A DNA stretch of 64,000 nt, taken from positions 434,001 to 498,000 of the forward strand of contig CAVZGP010000011.1 in assembly GCA_963774765.1 (NCBI GenBank), written 5' to 3'. The position numbers were made by a program, and so were the translations under genes. How positions within the stretch are numbered: the first letter of the stretch is position 1; each line of letters begins with the position of its first letter. The notes under the pieces are model-generated. The model searched no databases, had not been told where the DNA came from, and saw nothing but the letters and a program-made list of their open reading frames with translations. Of this stretch, positions 37,223-46,448 are shown in pieces. This stretch comes from Sva-07 sp963774765. Lineage in GTDB: Bacteria; Actinomycetota; Acidimicrobiia; Acidimicrobiales; Ilumatobacteraceae.

Positions 37223-38911
37223 CTACAGCGGGGGCGGCTGCCAGATCGTCGCTCCGTCACTCCCGCGCTCGATGCCGACGAACCGATCGGCCTCGACGGT
37301 GACCCACGGCCCGACCTCGCCGTCGGGCCACGTCACGCGGATCTCGGCGCTCTCGGCCGATCCGAGGCCGGCGTGGATCCATCCGGAGGCGCCGCCCGCG
37401 TGCCCGCCGCCGACGGTCACCTCACGAGTGGTCATTGCGGTATCGGTGCGCACGTCGACCCAGGCGCCGACGGCATCGACGTTGGGTGCCGGCTGCGAGA
37501 TGTCGATCGCCAGCCAGTGCCCGTCGGTTGCCGCTCCGGACGCGTCGCCCCCGCTCGTTCCCACGTTGCGCCACAGCGTGGCGGGAGCCTCGCGGTGGAC
37601 CACGACGAGATCGAGCAGCCCGTCGACGTTGAGGTCGACGAGCGCGGCTCCGCGTGAGCGTTGGTAGTCGACGATCCCGGCTGCCTCGGCGCCCTCGACG
37701 AACGTGGCGTCGACTTGACCGATCAGCAGATTGCTGGGGTCGCGCATCGCATGATCGGTCTGGCCCTCGACGTTGCCCTTCGATACGAACAGGTCGACGA
37801 ACCCGTCGTTGTTCACATCCTCGAACTGGGCATGCCACGCGGTCGACGGCAACGCGTCGCCACCGGCGTACGGCCGCTGGGCGGTGACCCCACTGCGCAA
37901 CGCGATGTCGTGATAGGTGGGCCCGGTGGCGTCATCGTCAAGCGTCTGCAACTTGTTGTCGCCCTGGCTGGTGATGAACACCTCGGGGCGACCATCGCCG
38001 GTCAGGTCTCGACTCGCCAACCCCATGCCCCAGACCTGCAACGGCCGCCACCCGTCGGCTTCGGTGTACAGATGCGGATCGTCGCCCGGTGGCATCGCCC
38101 AGAGTTGTTCGCTGCCGTCGGTGTAGTAGTGCCGGTCGTTGGCGAGACGCAGATCGCGCTGACCTGTCCGATTCCAGTCGCTGAACAGCATCGACAAAGT
38201 GCAGTAGCCGGGGGTCAGCGCGAAGGCCGCACCGTACGCGTCGCCGTCGGGTCGCACCACCGAACTGTCGCCGCAGGTCTCGCGATCTGCCTCGAGGTAG
38301 GTGCCGAAGGCGAGCGTCGGAAGGGTGTTGTCGTCCTCCCACGTGGCGCTGAACGCGGTCGTCCAATCGTCACCTCCGTCGAGCCCGAGACGCTCGTCGG
38401 CCGCTTCGAATCGGCAGTCGCCGAGCCCGCGCAGCACCGTGTTCGCTCCGTTGCGGAGCACGACGAGGTCGATCAGGGTGTCGCTGTCGACGTCGATTGG
38501 GTAGGCACCGGTGACCGCCGCGAGATCGGTGACGGGTGACGCCACGTTCTCGAACTGCAGCGTGGCGCCGATCGCGCTCCGGTTGCGGTACAGCGCGGCG
38601 GGCGAAGATCCGCCGGCGAAGTACAGGTCGGAGAAACCGTCGTCGTCGCAGTCGAACGCGGCAACACCTCCGCCGACGAAGTGGTCGAAGTCGCCGGTGT
38701 ACGAGTGGTCGACACCCGACCCAGCGGTGTCGTCGACGTACTCCGGTGGAGGGTCCGCCGCGGCGGGAGCGTCCGTGCCACCGCCCTGGGCGACCGCCAC
38801 GAGCGCACCGATGCCGACCATGACGACAACGACCGTCGCGGTGATCCACCAGATCGAACGGCGACGACCGCGCGCTGGTGCAACGGGCGCGATCGGGTTG
38901 GGCGAAGTCAT
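37223..38911 (-). CDS. CRTAC1/FG-GAP repeat membrane-anchored protein
   Basis: This 562-residue protein has a basic N-terminus, one membrane helix (ITATVVVVMVGIGALVAV) and an extracellular beta-propeller with FG-GAP/VCBS-type calcium loops (FDCDDDGFSDLYFAGG, DLTGDGRPEVFITSQGD, DVNNDGFVDLFVSKGN, DLNVDGLLDLVVVHRE). It ends in an ASPIC/UnbV-like domain (IRVTWPDGEVGPWV). Such CRTAC1-type proteins are exported and calcium-binding; their ligands are generally unknown. Its ATG is 21 bp from that of the divergent haloperoxidase-like gene, which suggests shared regulation. Confidence 0.85.
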   Translation of the reverse strand: MTSPNPIAPVAPARGRRRSIWWITATVVVVMVGIGALVAVAQGGGTDAPAAADPPPEYVDDTAGSGVDHSYTGDFDHFVGGGVAAFDCDDDGFSDLYFAGGSSPAALYRNRSAIGATLQFENVASPVTDLAAVTGAYPIDVDSDTLIDLVVLRNGANTVLRGLGDCRFEAADERLGLDGGDDWTTAFSATWEDDNTLPTLAFGTYLEADRETCGDSSVVRPDGDAYGAAFALTPGYCTLSMLFSDWNRTGQRDLRLANDRHYYTDGSEQLWAMPPGDDPHLYTEADGWRPLQVWGMGLASRDLTGDGRPEVFITSQGDNKLQTLDDDATGPTYHDIALRSGVTAQRPYAGGDALPSTAWHAQFEDVNNDGFVDLFVSKGNVEGQTDHAMRDPSNLLIGQVDATFVEGAEAAGIVDYQRSRGAALVDLNVDGLLDLVVVHREAPATLWRNVGTSGGDASGAATDGHWLAIDISQPAPNVDAVGAWVDVRTDTAMTTREVTVGGGHAGGASGWIHAGLGSAESAEIRVTWPDGEVGPWVTVEADRFVGIERGSDGATIWQPPPL

Positions 38912-38932
38912 CGCAGTAGATTCTCGCGCCGC

Positions 38933-40810
38933 ATGCCTCGACCACCACATCGCCGCCGGTCGCTGGCCGCACTGACGTCGGCGGCATTGGTCGTCGCAAC
39001 GCTCGCCGGGTGCTCGTCGGACGAGGCGCCGACCACCATCGATGGGTGCACCCGTGCCGACCTCGACGGGCGCAGCGTCGCTCGGGTCTGGGACGACACG
39101 ATGCTCGAGCTGATCCGCCAGGTCGTGCCGGCACCGACGGTCCACGCCCGCAACCTGTTCCACACCTCGGCGGCGATGTGGGATGCATGGGCGGCCTACG
39201 ACCCGACCGCCGATGGCTACTTCGTCACCGAGAAGCACACCGCCGACGACGTGCAGGCTGCTCGCGAAGCGGCGATGAGCGTGGCGGCGTATCGCATCCT
39301 GTCATGGCGGTATACCACTGTGTCCGACCTCGCCGCGGCCACCGAGCAACTCGACGCGGTGATGACCGACCTGTGTTATCCCACCGACGAGACGTCGACC
39401 GATGGCGACGACCCGATCGCTCTCGGCAACCGCATCGCGAAGGCCGCGCTCGAGTTCGGGGCGACCGATGGTGCGCTCGAGGAGGAGCGGTACGTCGACA
39501 GCTCGTACCGCCCGGCGAACGACCCGATGGTGGTGACCGACCCTGGCGCCGTGATGAACGATCCGAATTCGTGGCAACCGCTGTCGCTCGGCCAGCAGCT
39601 CTCGCAGAACGGCCTGCCGATCCCGGGCAACGTTCAGGAGTACATCGGGCCCCACTGGGGCTTCGTCACCCCGTTCGCGCTCGACGCGGGCTCGCCGACC
39701 GGAACTCCGATCGACCCAGGCCCGCCGCCACGCCTCGGCGATCCGGCGACCGACGACGACTACAAGCAGGCGGCGATCGAAGTGCTGCGGTACAGCTCGC
39801 AGCTCGACCCGGCCGACGGAGTCGAGATCGACGTCAGCCCCGGGGCGATCGGCAACAGCACGCTGGGCACCGATGACGGCAGCGGGTACGGCGAGAACCC
39901 GGCGACGGGCGAGCCCTATTCCGCGCGGCCAACACTGCGCGCCGACTTCGACCGGGCGATCGCCGAGTACTGGGCCGACGGACCGACGTCGGAGACCCCG
40001 CCGGGCCACTGGAACCTGATCGCCAACGGCGTCGCCGACACACCGGGCTTCGAACGACGATTCGCCGGGGAGGGACCGGTGCTCGATCCGCTCGAATGGG
40101 ACGTGAAGACGTACTTCGCGCTCAACGGTGCGGTGCACGACGCAGCGATCGCGGCGTGGGGGGCCAAGGCCTACTACGACTCGGTGCGGCCGATCTCGAT
40201 GATCCGCTACATGGGTGGCCTCGGCCAGTCGAGTGATCCCGCCGGACCGTCGTACGATCCCGACGGACTACCGCTCGAGCCGGGTCTCGTCGAGGTCGTG
40301 ACCGAGGCGTCGAGCGCGCCGGGCGAGCGGCACGAAGAACTGGCCGACCACGTCGGCGAGATCGCCGTGTTCGCGTGGCGAGGGCCGCCGGAGGATCCCG
40401 AGATCCAGACGAGCGGGGTCGGTTGGATCCGCGCCGTGGACTGGATGCCATACCAACGGCCGACGTTCGTGACACCCTCGTTCGCGGGGTACGTGTCGGG
40501 GCACAGCACCTTCAGTCGGGCGGCGGCCGAGGTGCTCACCGGCATCACGGGCACGTCGTACTTCCCGGGCGGACTCGCCGAGTGGACGGTCCCCGAGGGT
40601 GAGTTGATCCACGAAGCCGGCCCCACCGACGACGTCGAGCTGCAGTGGGCGACGTACTACGACGCGGCGGATCAGGCGGGCATCTCGCGATTGCACGGCG
40701 GGATCCACATCGCGCCGGACGACTTCGAAGGACGCGTGATCGGCTCGCAGGTCGGTCACGAGGCGTGGGCCCTGGCCCAGACGTACTTCGACGGCACCCG
40801 AGAAAGTTGA
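38933..40810 (+). CDS. Vanadium-dependent haloperoxidase-like lipoprotein (PAP2 superfamily)
   Basis: The 625-residue protein has a lipoprotein signal (ALVVATLAGCSS, lipobox LAGC). The C-terminal third carries the vanadate/phosphate pocket: K-x6-RP in KAYYDSVRPISMI, PSFAGYVSGHSTFSR, and SRLHGGIHIAPDDFEGRVIG with Arg, His and Asp. These residues match vanadium haloperoxidases and related PAP2 phosphatases; which activity applies cannot be told. It is anchored outside the cell. The gene is divergent from the CRTAC1-type gene and lies between the ROK regulator and xylF, with no evident link to xylose. Confidence 0.85.
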   Translation: MPRPPHRRRSLAALTSAALVVATLAGCSSDEAPTTIDGCTRADLDGRSVARVWDDTMLELIRQVVPAPTVHARNLFHTSAAMWDAWAAYDPTADGYFVTEKHTADDVQAAREAAMSVAAYRILSWRYTTVSDLAAATEQLDAVMTDLCYPTDETSTDGDDPIALGNRIAKAALEFGATDGALEEERYVDSSYRPANDPMVVTDPGAVMNDPNSWQPLSLGQQLSQNGLPIPGNVQEYIGPHWGFVTPFALDAGSPTGTPIDPGPPPRLGDPATDDDYKQAAIEVLRYSSQLDPADGVEIDVSPGAIGNSTLGTDDGSGYGENPATGEPYSARPTLRADFDRAIAEYWADGPTSETPPGHWNLIANGVADTPGFERRFAGEGPVLDPLEWDVKTYFALNGAVHDAAIAAWGAKAYYDSVRPISMIRYMGGLGQSSDPAGPSYDPDGLPLEPGLVEVVTEASSAPGERHEELADHVGEIAVFAWRGPPEDPEIQTSGVGWIRAVDWMPYQRPTFVTPSFAGYVSGHSTFSRAAAEVLTGITGTSYFPGGLAEWTVPEGELIHEAGPTDDVELQWATYYDAADQAGISRLHGGIHIAPDDFEGRVIGSQVGHEAWALAQTYFDGTRES

Positions 40811-40838
40811 CGACGCGAACAAATGTGACTTTGGGTCC

Positions 40839-40866
40839 TTTTCAGACGCTCCTCGTTGGGTATACG
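40839..40866 (+). promoter_or_regulatory. Candidate promoter for the xylF-xylH-xylG operon
   Basis: TTTTCA (40839-40844) and TATACG (40861-40866) are spaced 16 bp apart, each matching four of six consensus bases, 56 bp before the xylF start. A purine-rich ribosome site (GAGGGGAG) follows just before the ATG. Confidence 0.4.
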
Positions 40867-40921
40867 GTCAGATCGCTCACCGCTCAACAGACGGGGGGCT
40901 CCAAATTGAGGGGAGAACCGA

Positions 40922-42034
40922 ATGAGAATCCGACGCGTAGCGTCAGTGGCCGTGGTGGCAGGGCTGGTCCTTGCTGCATGTGGCAGCGATGACGACTCGT
41001 CGTCCAGCGACACGGAGGCCCCATCGGCCACCGAGGCTGGCGGCGATGGTGCAGAGGCGAGCGGCGACTGTGTCGTCGGCGTTTCCTGGAACAACTACCA
41101 GGAAGAGCGCTGGGCCAAGTGGGACGAGCCGGCCCTGAAGGCGGCCATCGAAGCCGGTGGCGGCTCGTACGTCTCGAACGACGCGAAGTCGTCGGCCGAG
41201 ACCCAGGCCAGCAACCTCGAGAACCTGATCTCGCAGGGCGCCAACGTCCTCGTGGTCCTCGCCCAGGACGGCACGGCCATCATTCCGGCCGTGCAGGACT
41301 CGGTGTCGCAGGGTGTGCCCGTTGTCGCGTACGACCGCCTGATCGAGGATCCGGGCGTGCTGTACATCACGTTCGACAACGAAAAGGTCGGCGAGATGCA
41401 GGCCCAGGCGCTCTTCGACATCCAGCCGACAGGCAACTGGGCGATCATCAAGGGCAACTCGGCTGACGCCAACGCCGACTTCCTGCGCGGTGGCGCCGAG
41501 AAGGTCATCGGTGACGCCGTCACCGCTGGCGACATCGTCATCGTCGGCGAGGACTACACCGACAACTGGGACCCCGCAAACGCCCAGACCACGATGGAGC
41601 AGTTCCTGACCGCCGAGGACAACGACATTCAGGTCGCCCTCGTCCAGAACGACGGCATGGCCGGTGGCGCCATTGCGGCACTCGAAGCACAGGGCCTCGC
41701 CGGCCAGGTGCCCGTGTCCGGCCAGGACGGCGACCTCGCCGCCCTCAACCGGGTGGCACTCGGCACGCAGACCGTGGACGTCTGGAAGGACGCCCGCGAG
41801 CTCGGCACGTCGGCTGGTGAAGCAGCGATCGCCCTCTGTGGCAACCCCGACCCGTCGGCAGTGGCCGGCGCGTCGTCGTTCACCACGCCGGGCGGCAACG
41901 ACCTGAGCTCCATCTTCCTGACCCCGATCCCCATCACGCAGGACAACCTCGACGTGGTGGTCGACGCGGGATGGATCAGCACCGACGACCTGTGCAAGGG
42001 CGTCGACGCTGGCTCGGTGGCGGCTTGCCCCTGA
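40922..42034 (+). CDS. xylF: Xylose-type ABC transporter substrate-binding lipoprotein
   Basis: This 370-residue lipoprotein has a lipobox (VLAACGS), an acidic Ser-rich linker and a periplasmic-binding-protein fold of the XylF/RbsB class: VVGVSWNNYQEERWAKWDEP, 'AQDGTAIIPAVQDSVSQGVP', the XylF-like VAYDRLIEDPGV, 'NSADANADFLRGGAEKVI', 'VQNDGMAGGAIAALEAQGLA', VSGQDGDLAALNRVALGTQT. YDRLI is a hallmark of D-xylose binders. It is the first gene of the importer and is followed by a hairpin before the permease gene. Confidence 0.85.
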   Translation: MRIRRVASVAVVAGLVLAACGSDDDSSSSDTEAPSATEAGGDGAEASGDCVVGVSWNNYQEERWAKWDEPALKAAIEAGGGSYVSNDAKSSAETQASNLENLISQGANVLVVLAQDGTAIIPAVQDSVSQGVPVVAYDRLIEDPGVLYITFDNEKVGEMQAQALFDIQPTGNWAIIKGNSADANADFLRGGAEKVIGDAVTAGDIVIVGEDYTDNWDPANAQTTMEQFLTAEDNDIQVALVQNDGMAGGAIAALEAQGLAGQVPVSGQDGDLAALNRVALGTQTVDVWKDARELGTSAGEAAIALCGNPDPSAVAGASSFTTPGGNDLSSIFLTPIPITQDNLDVVVDAGWISTDDLCKGVDAGSVAACP

Positions 42035-42081
42035 CCCTCGGTGGCGTGACACCGATGGAAACAACTGAACAATGAACAATG

Positions 42082-42118
42082 CGTGCCCCTCGTCCGTGAT
42101 TCACGGGCGGGGGGCACG
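42082..42118 (+). terminator. Intercistronic hairpin after xylF
   Basis: CGTGCCCC (42082-42089) pairs with GGGGCACG (42111-42118), with an inner TCCGTGA/TCACGG stem; TTTGG follows. It may partly stop or stabilise transcripts so that the binding protein is made in excess over permease and ATPase, as is common in ABC importers. Confidence 0.65.
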
Positions 42119-42159
42119 TTTGGTGTACAACAGGAATCGCATGACGAGGGGGACCACAC

Positions 42160-43575
42160 ATGACTGATGACGCGACCACCACCGGGCCGTCGGCTGGGCC
42201 GCCGCCATCCGTGACGCCTCCGGCGGCGGCGTCGGCAGGGGTGTCCGAAGCGACACCGCCACCGCCACCTGCATCGTCGTGGCGGGCAAGTCTGGCCGAG
42301 GTCGACACCCGGTTGTTCGGGATGATCACCGCGGTCATCGTCATCTGGATTGCGTTCAACGTCTTGTCGGGTGGCGCCTTCCTCACGTCGCGCAACCTGT
42401 GGAACCTGTCGGTGCAGAGCACGTCGATCGCCATCATGGCGACGGGCATGGTGCTGATCATCGTGTCGCGCAACATCGACCTGTCGGTGGGATCGTTGCT
42501 CGGGTTCCTCGGTTATTCGATGGCGCTCATCCAGACCGACGGCGTCGTCTCGTTCTTCAACATCAAGATCGACCTCGGAGGCATCGGCGACAGTTCGTGG
42601 ATCTGGGTGATCGCTCTGGCGTTCGGGATCGGCCTGGGGGCGCTCGTCGGCGCGATCCAGGGGTTCATCATCGCCTACGGCGGTGTGCCGGCGTTCATCG
42701 TCACGCTCGGCGGCTTTCTGGTCTGGCGCGGCATGATCTTTCGCACCGGCGACAAGCAGGGCCAGACGCTCGCCCCGCTCAACAAGACGTTCCGCCTCTT
42801 CGGTGGTGGTCCGGACGGATCGCTCGGAGAGTGGAAGAGCTGGGTCTTCGCCGGGCTCGGCTGTGTGTTGATCGTGCTCGCACTCTGGCTCGCGCGTCGT
42901 CGACGACAGCGTTACGACCTCCGGGTGCGGCCGCTGTGGATGGATGTCGGGTTCGGAGTGGTCGGATGCGCGGTCGTGCTGGCCGGGGTCGGACTCGTCG
43001 CCAACAACTACATCTCGCCCATCACCGGCGACCCGACCGGCATCGCCTACCCGGTCATGATCCTGATCATCGCCACGCTCGTGATGAACTACCTGGCTCG
43101 CCAACGTCGATTCGGCCGCTACGTGTACGCCTACGGTGGCAACCCCGAGGCCGCCGAGTTGGGCGGTATCAACACCCGTCGGACGGTGATGCTCACCTTT
43201 GTGCTGATGGGAGTGCTCGTCGGGGTGAGCGCCGCGATCCAGACGGCTCGCCTCAATGCAGCTGTGACCAACCTCGGTGTCCAGAACGAACTCGACGTGA
43301 TCGCTGCCGCGGTCATCGGCGGTACGTCGTTCGCCGGCGGTGTCGGCACGATCGCCGGAGCGGTGCTCGGCGCGGTCATCATGCAGTCACTCCGTTCGGG
43401 CATGGTGTTGCTCAACATCGACTCGCCGTCGCAGGACATCGTGGTCGGCGTGGTGCTCGTGACAGCAGTGGCCATCGACTCCACGTTGCGGCTCGGGCGC
43501 AGGCAGGTGGCGCTCGCCGCGCTCGCGACCGGCCTCGTCATTTCAGCGATCGTCATCCAGACCGGACGGGCATGA
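42160..43575 (+). CDS. xylH: Xylose-type ABC transporter permease
   Basis: This 471-residue BPD_transp_2 permease has a Pro/Ala/Thr-rich cytoplasmic N-terminus, then about ten hydrophobic helices. Diagnostic segments include 'STSIAIMATGMVLIIVSRNI' followed by DLSVGS, GVPAFIVTLGGFLVWRGM, 'RFGRYVYAYGGNPEAAELGG' and 'AAAVIGGTSFAGGVGTIAGA'. An internal extension between helices ('KTFRLFGGGPDGSLGEWKSW') gives the long XylH size rather than the ~320 residues of RbsC. It imports D-xylose together with the products of xylF and xylG. Confidence 0.9.
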   Translation: MTDDATTTGPSAGPPPSVTPPAAASAGVSEATPPPPPASSWRASLAEVDTRLFGMITAVIVIWIAFNVLSGGAFLTSRNLWNLSVQSTSIAIMATGMVLIIVSRNIDLSVGSLLGFLGYSMALIQTDGVVSFFNIKIDLGGIGDSSWIWVIALAFGIGLGALVGAIQGFIIAYGGVPAFIVTLGGFLVWRGMIFRTGDKQGQTLAPLNKTFRLFGGGPDGSLGEWKSWVFAGLGCVLIVLALWLARRRRQRYDLRVRPLWMDVGFGVVGCAVVLAGVGLVANNYISPITGDPTGIAYPVMILIIATLVMNYLARQRRFGRYVYAYGGNPEAAELGGINTRRTVMLTFVLMGVLVGVSAAIQTARLNAAVTNLGVQNELDVIAAAVIGGTSFAGGVGTIAGAVLGAVIMQSLRSGMVLLNIDSPSQDIVVGVVLVTAVAIDSTLRLGRRQVALAALATGLVISAIVIQTGRA

Positions 43576-43591
43576 GCGGGAGGACATCGAC

Positions 43592-44419
43592 ATGACCGAC
43601 ACCACAACCACCACCTACAACCCGTCGCCGCAGCCCGAAGGGGTGCCTCTCGTGGAGATGCGCGACATCCGCGTGTCGTTCGGCGGGGTCCATGCCGTCG
43701 ACGGCGTGTCGATCGATCTGTATCCCGGCGAGGTCGTCGCTCTCGTCGGTGGCAACGGGGCCGGGAAGTCGACGCTGATCCACACGTTGGCCGGCGCCCA
43801 CCCCGCCGATGCCGGCCAGATCTCGATCAACGGCCAGCCGGTCACCATCAGGAACTCCCGCGATGCGCGTGCGCTCGGGATCGAAGCGATCTATCAGAAG
43901 CTCGCGCTGGCCGACAACCTCGACGCGGCGGGCAACGTGTTCCTCGGTCGTGAGCTCCGCACGCGCTTCGGTTCGCTCGACGACTCGGCGATGCTGTCGG
44001 CGACCCAGCAGCTGATGGCTCGGCTCAATCCCCGGTTCAAGAACCTCCGCACCGCGGTGAAGTCACTGTCGGGTGGTCAGCGCCAGTCGGTGGCGATCGC
44101 TCGGGCGGTGCACTTCAACGCCAAGATCCTCATCATGGACGAGCCGACCGCGGCTCTCGGCCCGGCCGAGACCGCCGAGGTGCGCGAACTCGTCACGCAA
44201 CTCAAGTCGGAGGGCATCGGGATCTTCCTGATCAGCCACGACATCCACGACGTGTTCGACCTCGCCGACCGGATCAGCGTGATGCTGCAGGGAAGTCTCG
44301 TCGGCACCGTCAACAAGGCCGATGTGACCAAGGACGAGGTGCTCGCCATGATCATCATGGGCAGGCATCCCGGCGAGGTCACCCAGGACGACGTGCGAGT
44401 GCTCCACAACGGCGACTGA
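43592..44419 (+). CDS. xylG: Xylose-type ABC transporter ATPase, single-domain form
   Basis: This 275-residue ATPase has Walker A VGGNGAGKSTL, the CUT2-type IYQKLALADNLDAAGNVFLG, signature KSLSGGQRQSVAIARAV, Walker B ILIMDEPTAALGPAE and switch His in LISHDIHDVFDLADR. Classical XylG and RbsA contain two ATPase halves (~500 residues); this one has a single complete half and must dimerise, as in FrcA-like transporters. It starts 16 bp after xylH. No frameshift or truncation is visible at its end. Confidence 0.85.
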   Translation: MTDTTTTTYNPSPQPEGVPLVEMRDIRVSFGGVHAVDGVSIDLYPGEVVALVGGNGAGKSTLIHTLAGAHPADAGQISINGQPVTIRNSRDARALGIEAIYQKLALADNLDAAGNVFLGRELRTRFGSLDDSAMLSATQQLMARLNPRFKNLRTAVKSLSGGQRQSVAIARAVHFNAKILIMDEPTAALGPAETAEVRELVTQLKSEGIGIFLISHDIHDVFDLADRISVMLQGSLVGTVNKADVTKDEVLAMIIMGRHPGEVTQDDVRVLHNGD

Positions 44420-44428
44420 GCCGCAGCG

Positions 44429-44477
44429 GTTCTCGTGAACAACTTCACCTCGCAAAGGTGAAGTTGTTCACGAGAAC
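44429..44477. repeat. 49-bp palindromic repeat, family P3
   Basis: The arms GTTCTCGTGAACAACTTCAC / GTGAAGTTGTTCACGAGAAC are perfect, with only the centre (CTCGCAAAG) differing from the copy at 34434. It begins 9 bp after the xylG stop and ends 13 bp before the convergent gene's stop. Confidence 0.95.
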
Positions 44478-44490
44478 GTTGGTGTGGGCG

Positions 44491-45114
44491 TTACCAGCCT
44501 CGTTCGATCCATTCGTCGAGGTGCGGGCGCTCGGTGCCGATCGTGGTGTCGGTGCCGTGGCCGGGCAGCACGATGGTGTCGTCGGGGAACGTGAACAGCT
44601 TCGAGGTGATCGAGGTGATGATCGTGTCGAAGTCGGCATCGTCGAACGACGTGTTGCCCGGCCCGCCCGGGAACAGCGTGTCGCCGGTGAACAGCAGGGG
44701 AGTGTCGGCGAGCGCGAACGAGATCGAGCCCGGCGTGTGGCCGGGGTTGTGGATCGCGTGGAGGCGCAGGCGGCCGACCTCGATGACCTCGGCGTCGTCG
44801 ATGAACACGTCGTAGCCGACATCTTTCAGCTTCGGTGCGTCGGCAGCGGTGACCGCCACCTCGTAGCCGGCCTCGCGCATCGCTGGGACCGCCTGGATGT
44901 GATCCCAGTGCCCGTGGGTTTCGAGCACCCGCTTCACGCCGAGACGCTGGCACATCTCGAGCAGTTGTTCGTGTTCGTTGGCGGCATCGAGCAGCACCGC
45001 TTCCCCAGTCGCGAGGCAGCGCACGACGAACACGTTGTTCTCGAATGGCCCGACCACCACCTTGTGGACCTCGACGTCGGCATTCGACCAGTGCAGCGTG
45101 TCAATGGTTGCCAT
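44491..45114 (-). CDS. MBL-fold hydrolase (glyoxalase II-like)
   Basis: A 207-residue beta-lactamase-fold protein with LETHGHWDHIQAVPAM (HxHxDH), HNPGHTPGSISF (second His), LFTGDTLFPGGPGNTSF (bridging Asp) and LPGHGTDTTIG (last His). All metal ligands are present. The size and 'GHTPGS' context match small glyoxalase II or persulfide-type thioester hydrolases acting on mycothiol or CoA conjugates. No partner gene reveals the substrate. Confidence 0.8.
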   Translation of the reverse strand: MATIDTLHWSNADVEVHKVVVGPFENNVFVVRCLATGEAVLLDAANEHEQLLEMCQRLGVKRVLETHGHWDHIQAVPAMREAGYEVAVTAADAPKLKDVGYDVFIDDAEVIEVGRLRLHAIHNPGHTPGSISFALADTPLLFTGDTLFPGGPGNTSFDDADFDTIITSITSKLFTFPDDTIVLPGHGTDTTIGTERPHLDEWIERGW

Positions 45115-45135
45115 GCCCTCAGTCTGCCATCTCGC

Positions 45136-45725
45136 TCATGGTTCGTCTTCGAGCCCCTCGACCACATCGCCGGCGATCACGGACTCGTCGTCGAGCGGAG
45201 CCGGCCGGCCAGAGCTCGTTCGAGGAGGGGGATGACCCGCAGGTCGAGCTCGATGATCGACACGTGGACGTCGGCGCACAGCTCGTCGATCACCACCACG
45301 GGGATCGACCGCACCGCAGCGTGCGATGTGTCCCCGTGCCCGCGGGAAGCCCTGCCGTCGAATCCGGCGTCGGTGACGGTGGCGATCAGGGCGGCCGGAT
45401 CGACCTGGACCGCTGCCTCGAGGCCCTGGCCTCCGCCGAGCGCGACGTGATCGGCGAGTCGGTCGACCGGTCGGGGGTCGAGAGCCGCTGCCGACCTCGA
45501 TGATCCGCTTCGGTTCGAGCCAGCGGATCGATGCAGTGCAGCAGGATCGCGTGCGGAATAGGAGTCGCGCGTCGTTCTCGTGAGACCGAGCCCGCGGATT
45601 CTGGCGACGTGCGTCATGGCGTCGTAGAACGGGATGAACGCTTCGAGAAGTGAGAGGCTGCGCCTCGTCGTAACGAGATCGATGCCGGGCAGTTCTCGTG
45701 GTGCGCGGCTCGTCTCTGCCTGCAC
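45136..45725 (-). pseudogene. Decayed or error-laden class I SAM methyltransferase
   Basis: Fragments in two or more frames recall a methyltransferase family: RELPGIDLVTTRRSLSLLEA, then 'IPFYDAM', a stretch around SYSARDP, WLEPKRIIEVGSGS (SAM-binding motif I) and, near the end, DELCADVHVSIIEL followed by a premature stop around 45136-45180. The C-terminal part of the family (usually another 60-80 residues) is missing or unreadable. Whether this is true decay or dense sequence error cannot be decided from the bases. It lies between the MBL-fold gene and a toxin-antitoxin pair. Confidence 0.45.
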
Positions 45726-45745
45726 GTCGTGGCCGTATCGATCCG

Positions 45746-46150
45746 TCACGCACTCACGACGTCGAAACCCAGGCCGAGGGCGACGCCGATGTGAGCGGCG
45801 TCGAAGGTGACGAACCGGATCGGTGTCGGCATTCGTTCGGCAGCGGCGAAGTGGATCGCGTCGCTCAGCCGGACGGGCTGCGTGCGCGAGAGCGAGGCCG
45901 CACGGTCGAGGCATCGCTGGTCGACCGGAACGACGTGGAGGTGATCCCACACGAGCCGGACGGTGTCTTCGAGATCGAGGCGCAGGATCGGTTGATCGGT
46001 CAGGCGGTCGATCGCGGGGAGTGCTTCGGTCAGGGCCATGGCCGAGGCCGACCACACGGGATCGTCTCCGAGTGCTGCAAGTGTGATCGCCCGCATCGGC
46101 CCGTCGACCGTCAACGCCAGCAGCGCGCTGGTGTCGAGTGCCACCGTCAT
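45746..46150 (-). CDS. VapC-type PIN-domain toxin
   Basis: A 134-residue PIN-domain ribonuclease: VALDTSALLALTVDG supplies the first Asp, ALTEALPAIDRLTD a conserved Glu, and VRLSDAIHFAAAERM plus FVTFDAAHIGVAL the remaining acidic residues. All four catalytic acids appear present. VapC toxins cut specific tRNAs or rRNA when not held by antitoxin. The ATG at 46150 lies 10 bp after the antitoxin stop. Confidence 0.8.
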   Translation of the reverse strand: MTVALDTSALLALTVDGPMRAITLAALGDDPVWSASAMALTEALPAIDRLTDQPILRLDLEDTVRLVWDHLHVVPVDQRCLDRAASLSRTQPVRLSDAIHFAAAERMPTPIRFVTFDAAHIGVALGLGFDVVSA

Positions 46151-46160
46151 GTCGCGCCGA

Positions 46161-46447
46161 TCATCCGCGGAGTTCTCGCAGAACCTGGTCGATGCGGACG
46201 CCCGCCCACACGGGCACGGGATCGGGTGGGCGCCAGTCGCTCGTGCGACGTGGCGGGATGACGGCGCCGGCGCCGATGAGGCGTTCGAGGTCCGGCGTGC
46301 GTCGGCGTCGAGCGGGCCGAGCTGCGCCACCGGACGTCCGCCGACGGTCACCACGGTGCGCTCGCCGGCCTGGGCGATTCGCACCGACTCGGCGAGGCCG
46401 GCGCGCAGTTCCCGGATGCCCACCGCTCGGGTCGAAGAAGTGTCCAC
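46161..46447 (-). CDS. Phd/YefM-type antitoxin, one frameshift
   Basis: GTG at 46447 starts a Phd-like N-terminus (STRAVGIRELRAGLAESVRI, then 'AQAGERTVVTVGGRPVAQLG'). The frame changes near 46300, and the toxin-binding tail (LERLIGAGAVIPPRRTSDW, 'VWAGVRIDQVLRELRG') ends at 46161. The uncorrected frame would read straight through into the toxin. As the toxin is intact, a truly broken antitoxin would be harmful, so a sequence error is the likelier cause. Confidence 0.65.
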
Positions 46448-46448
46448 A

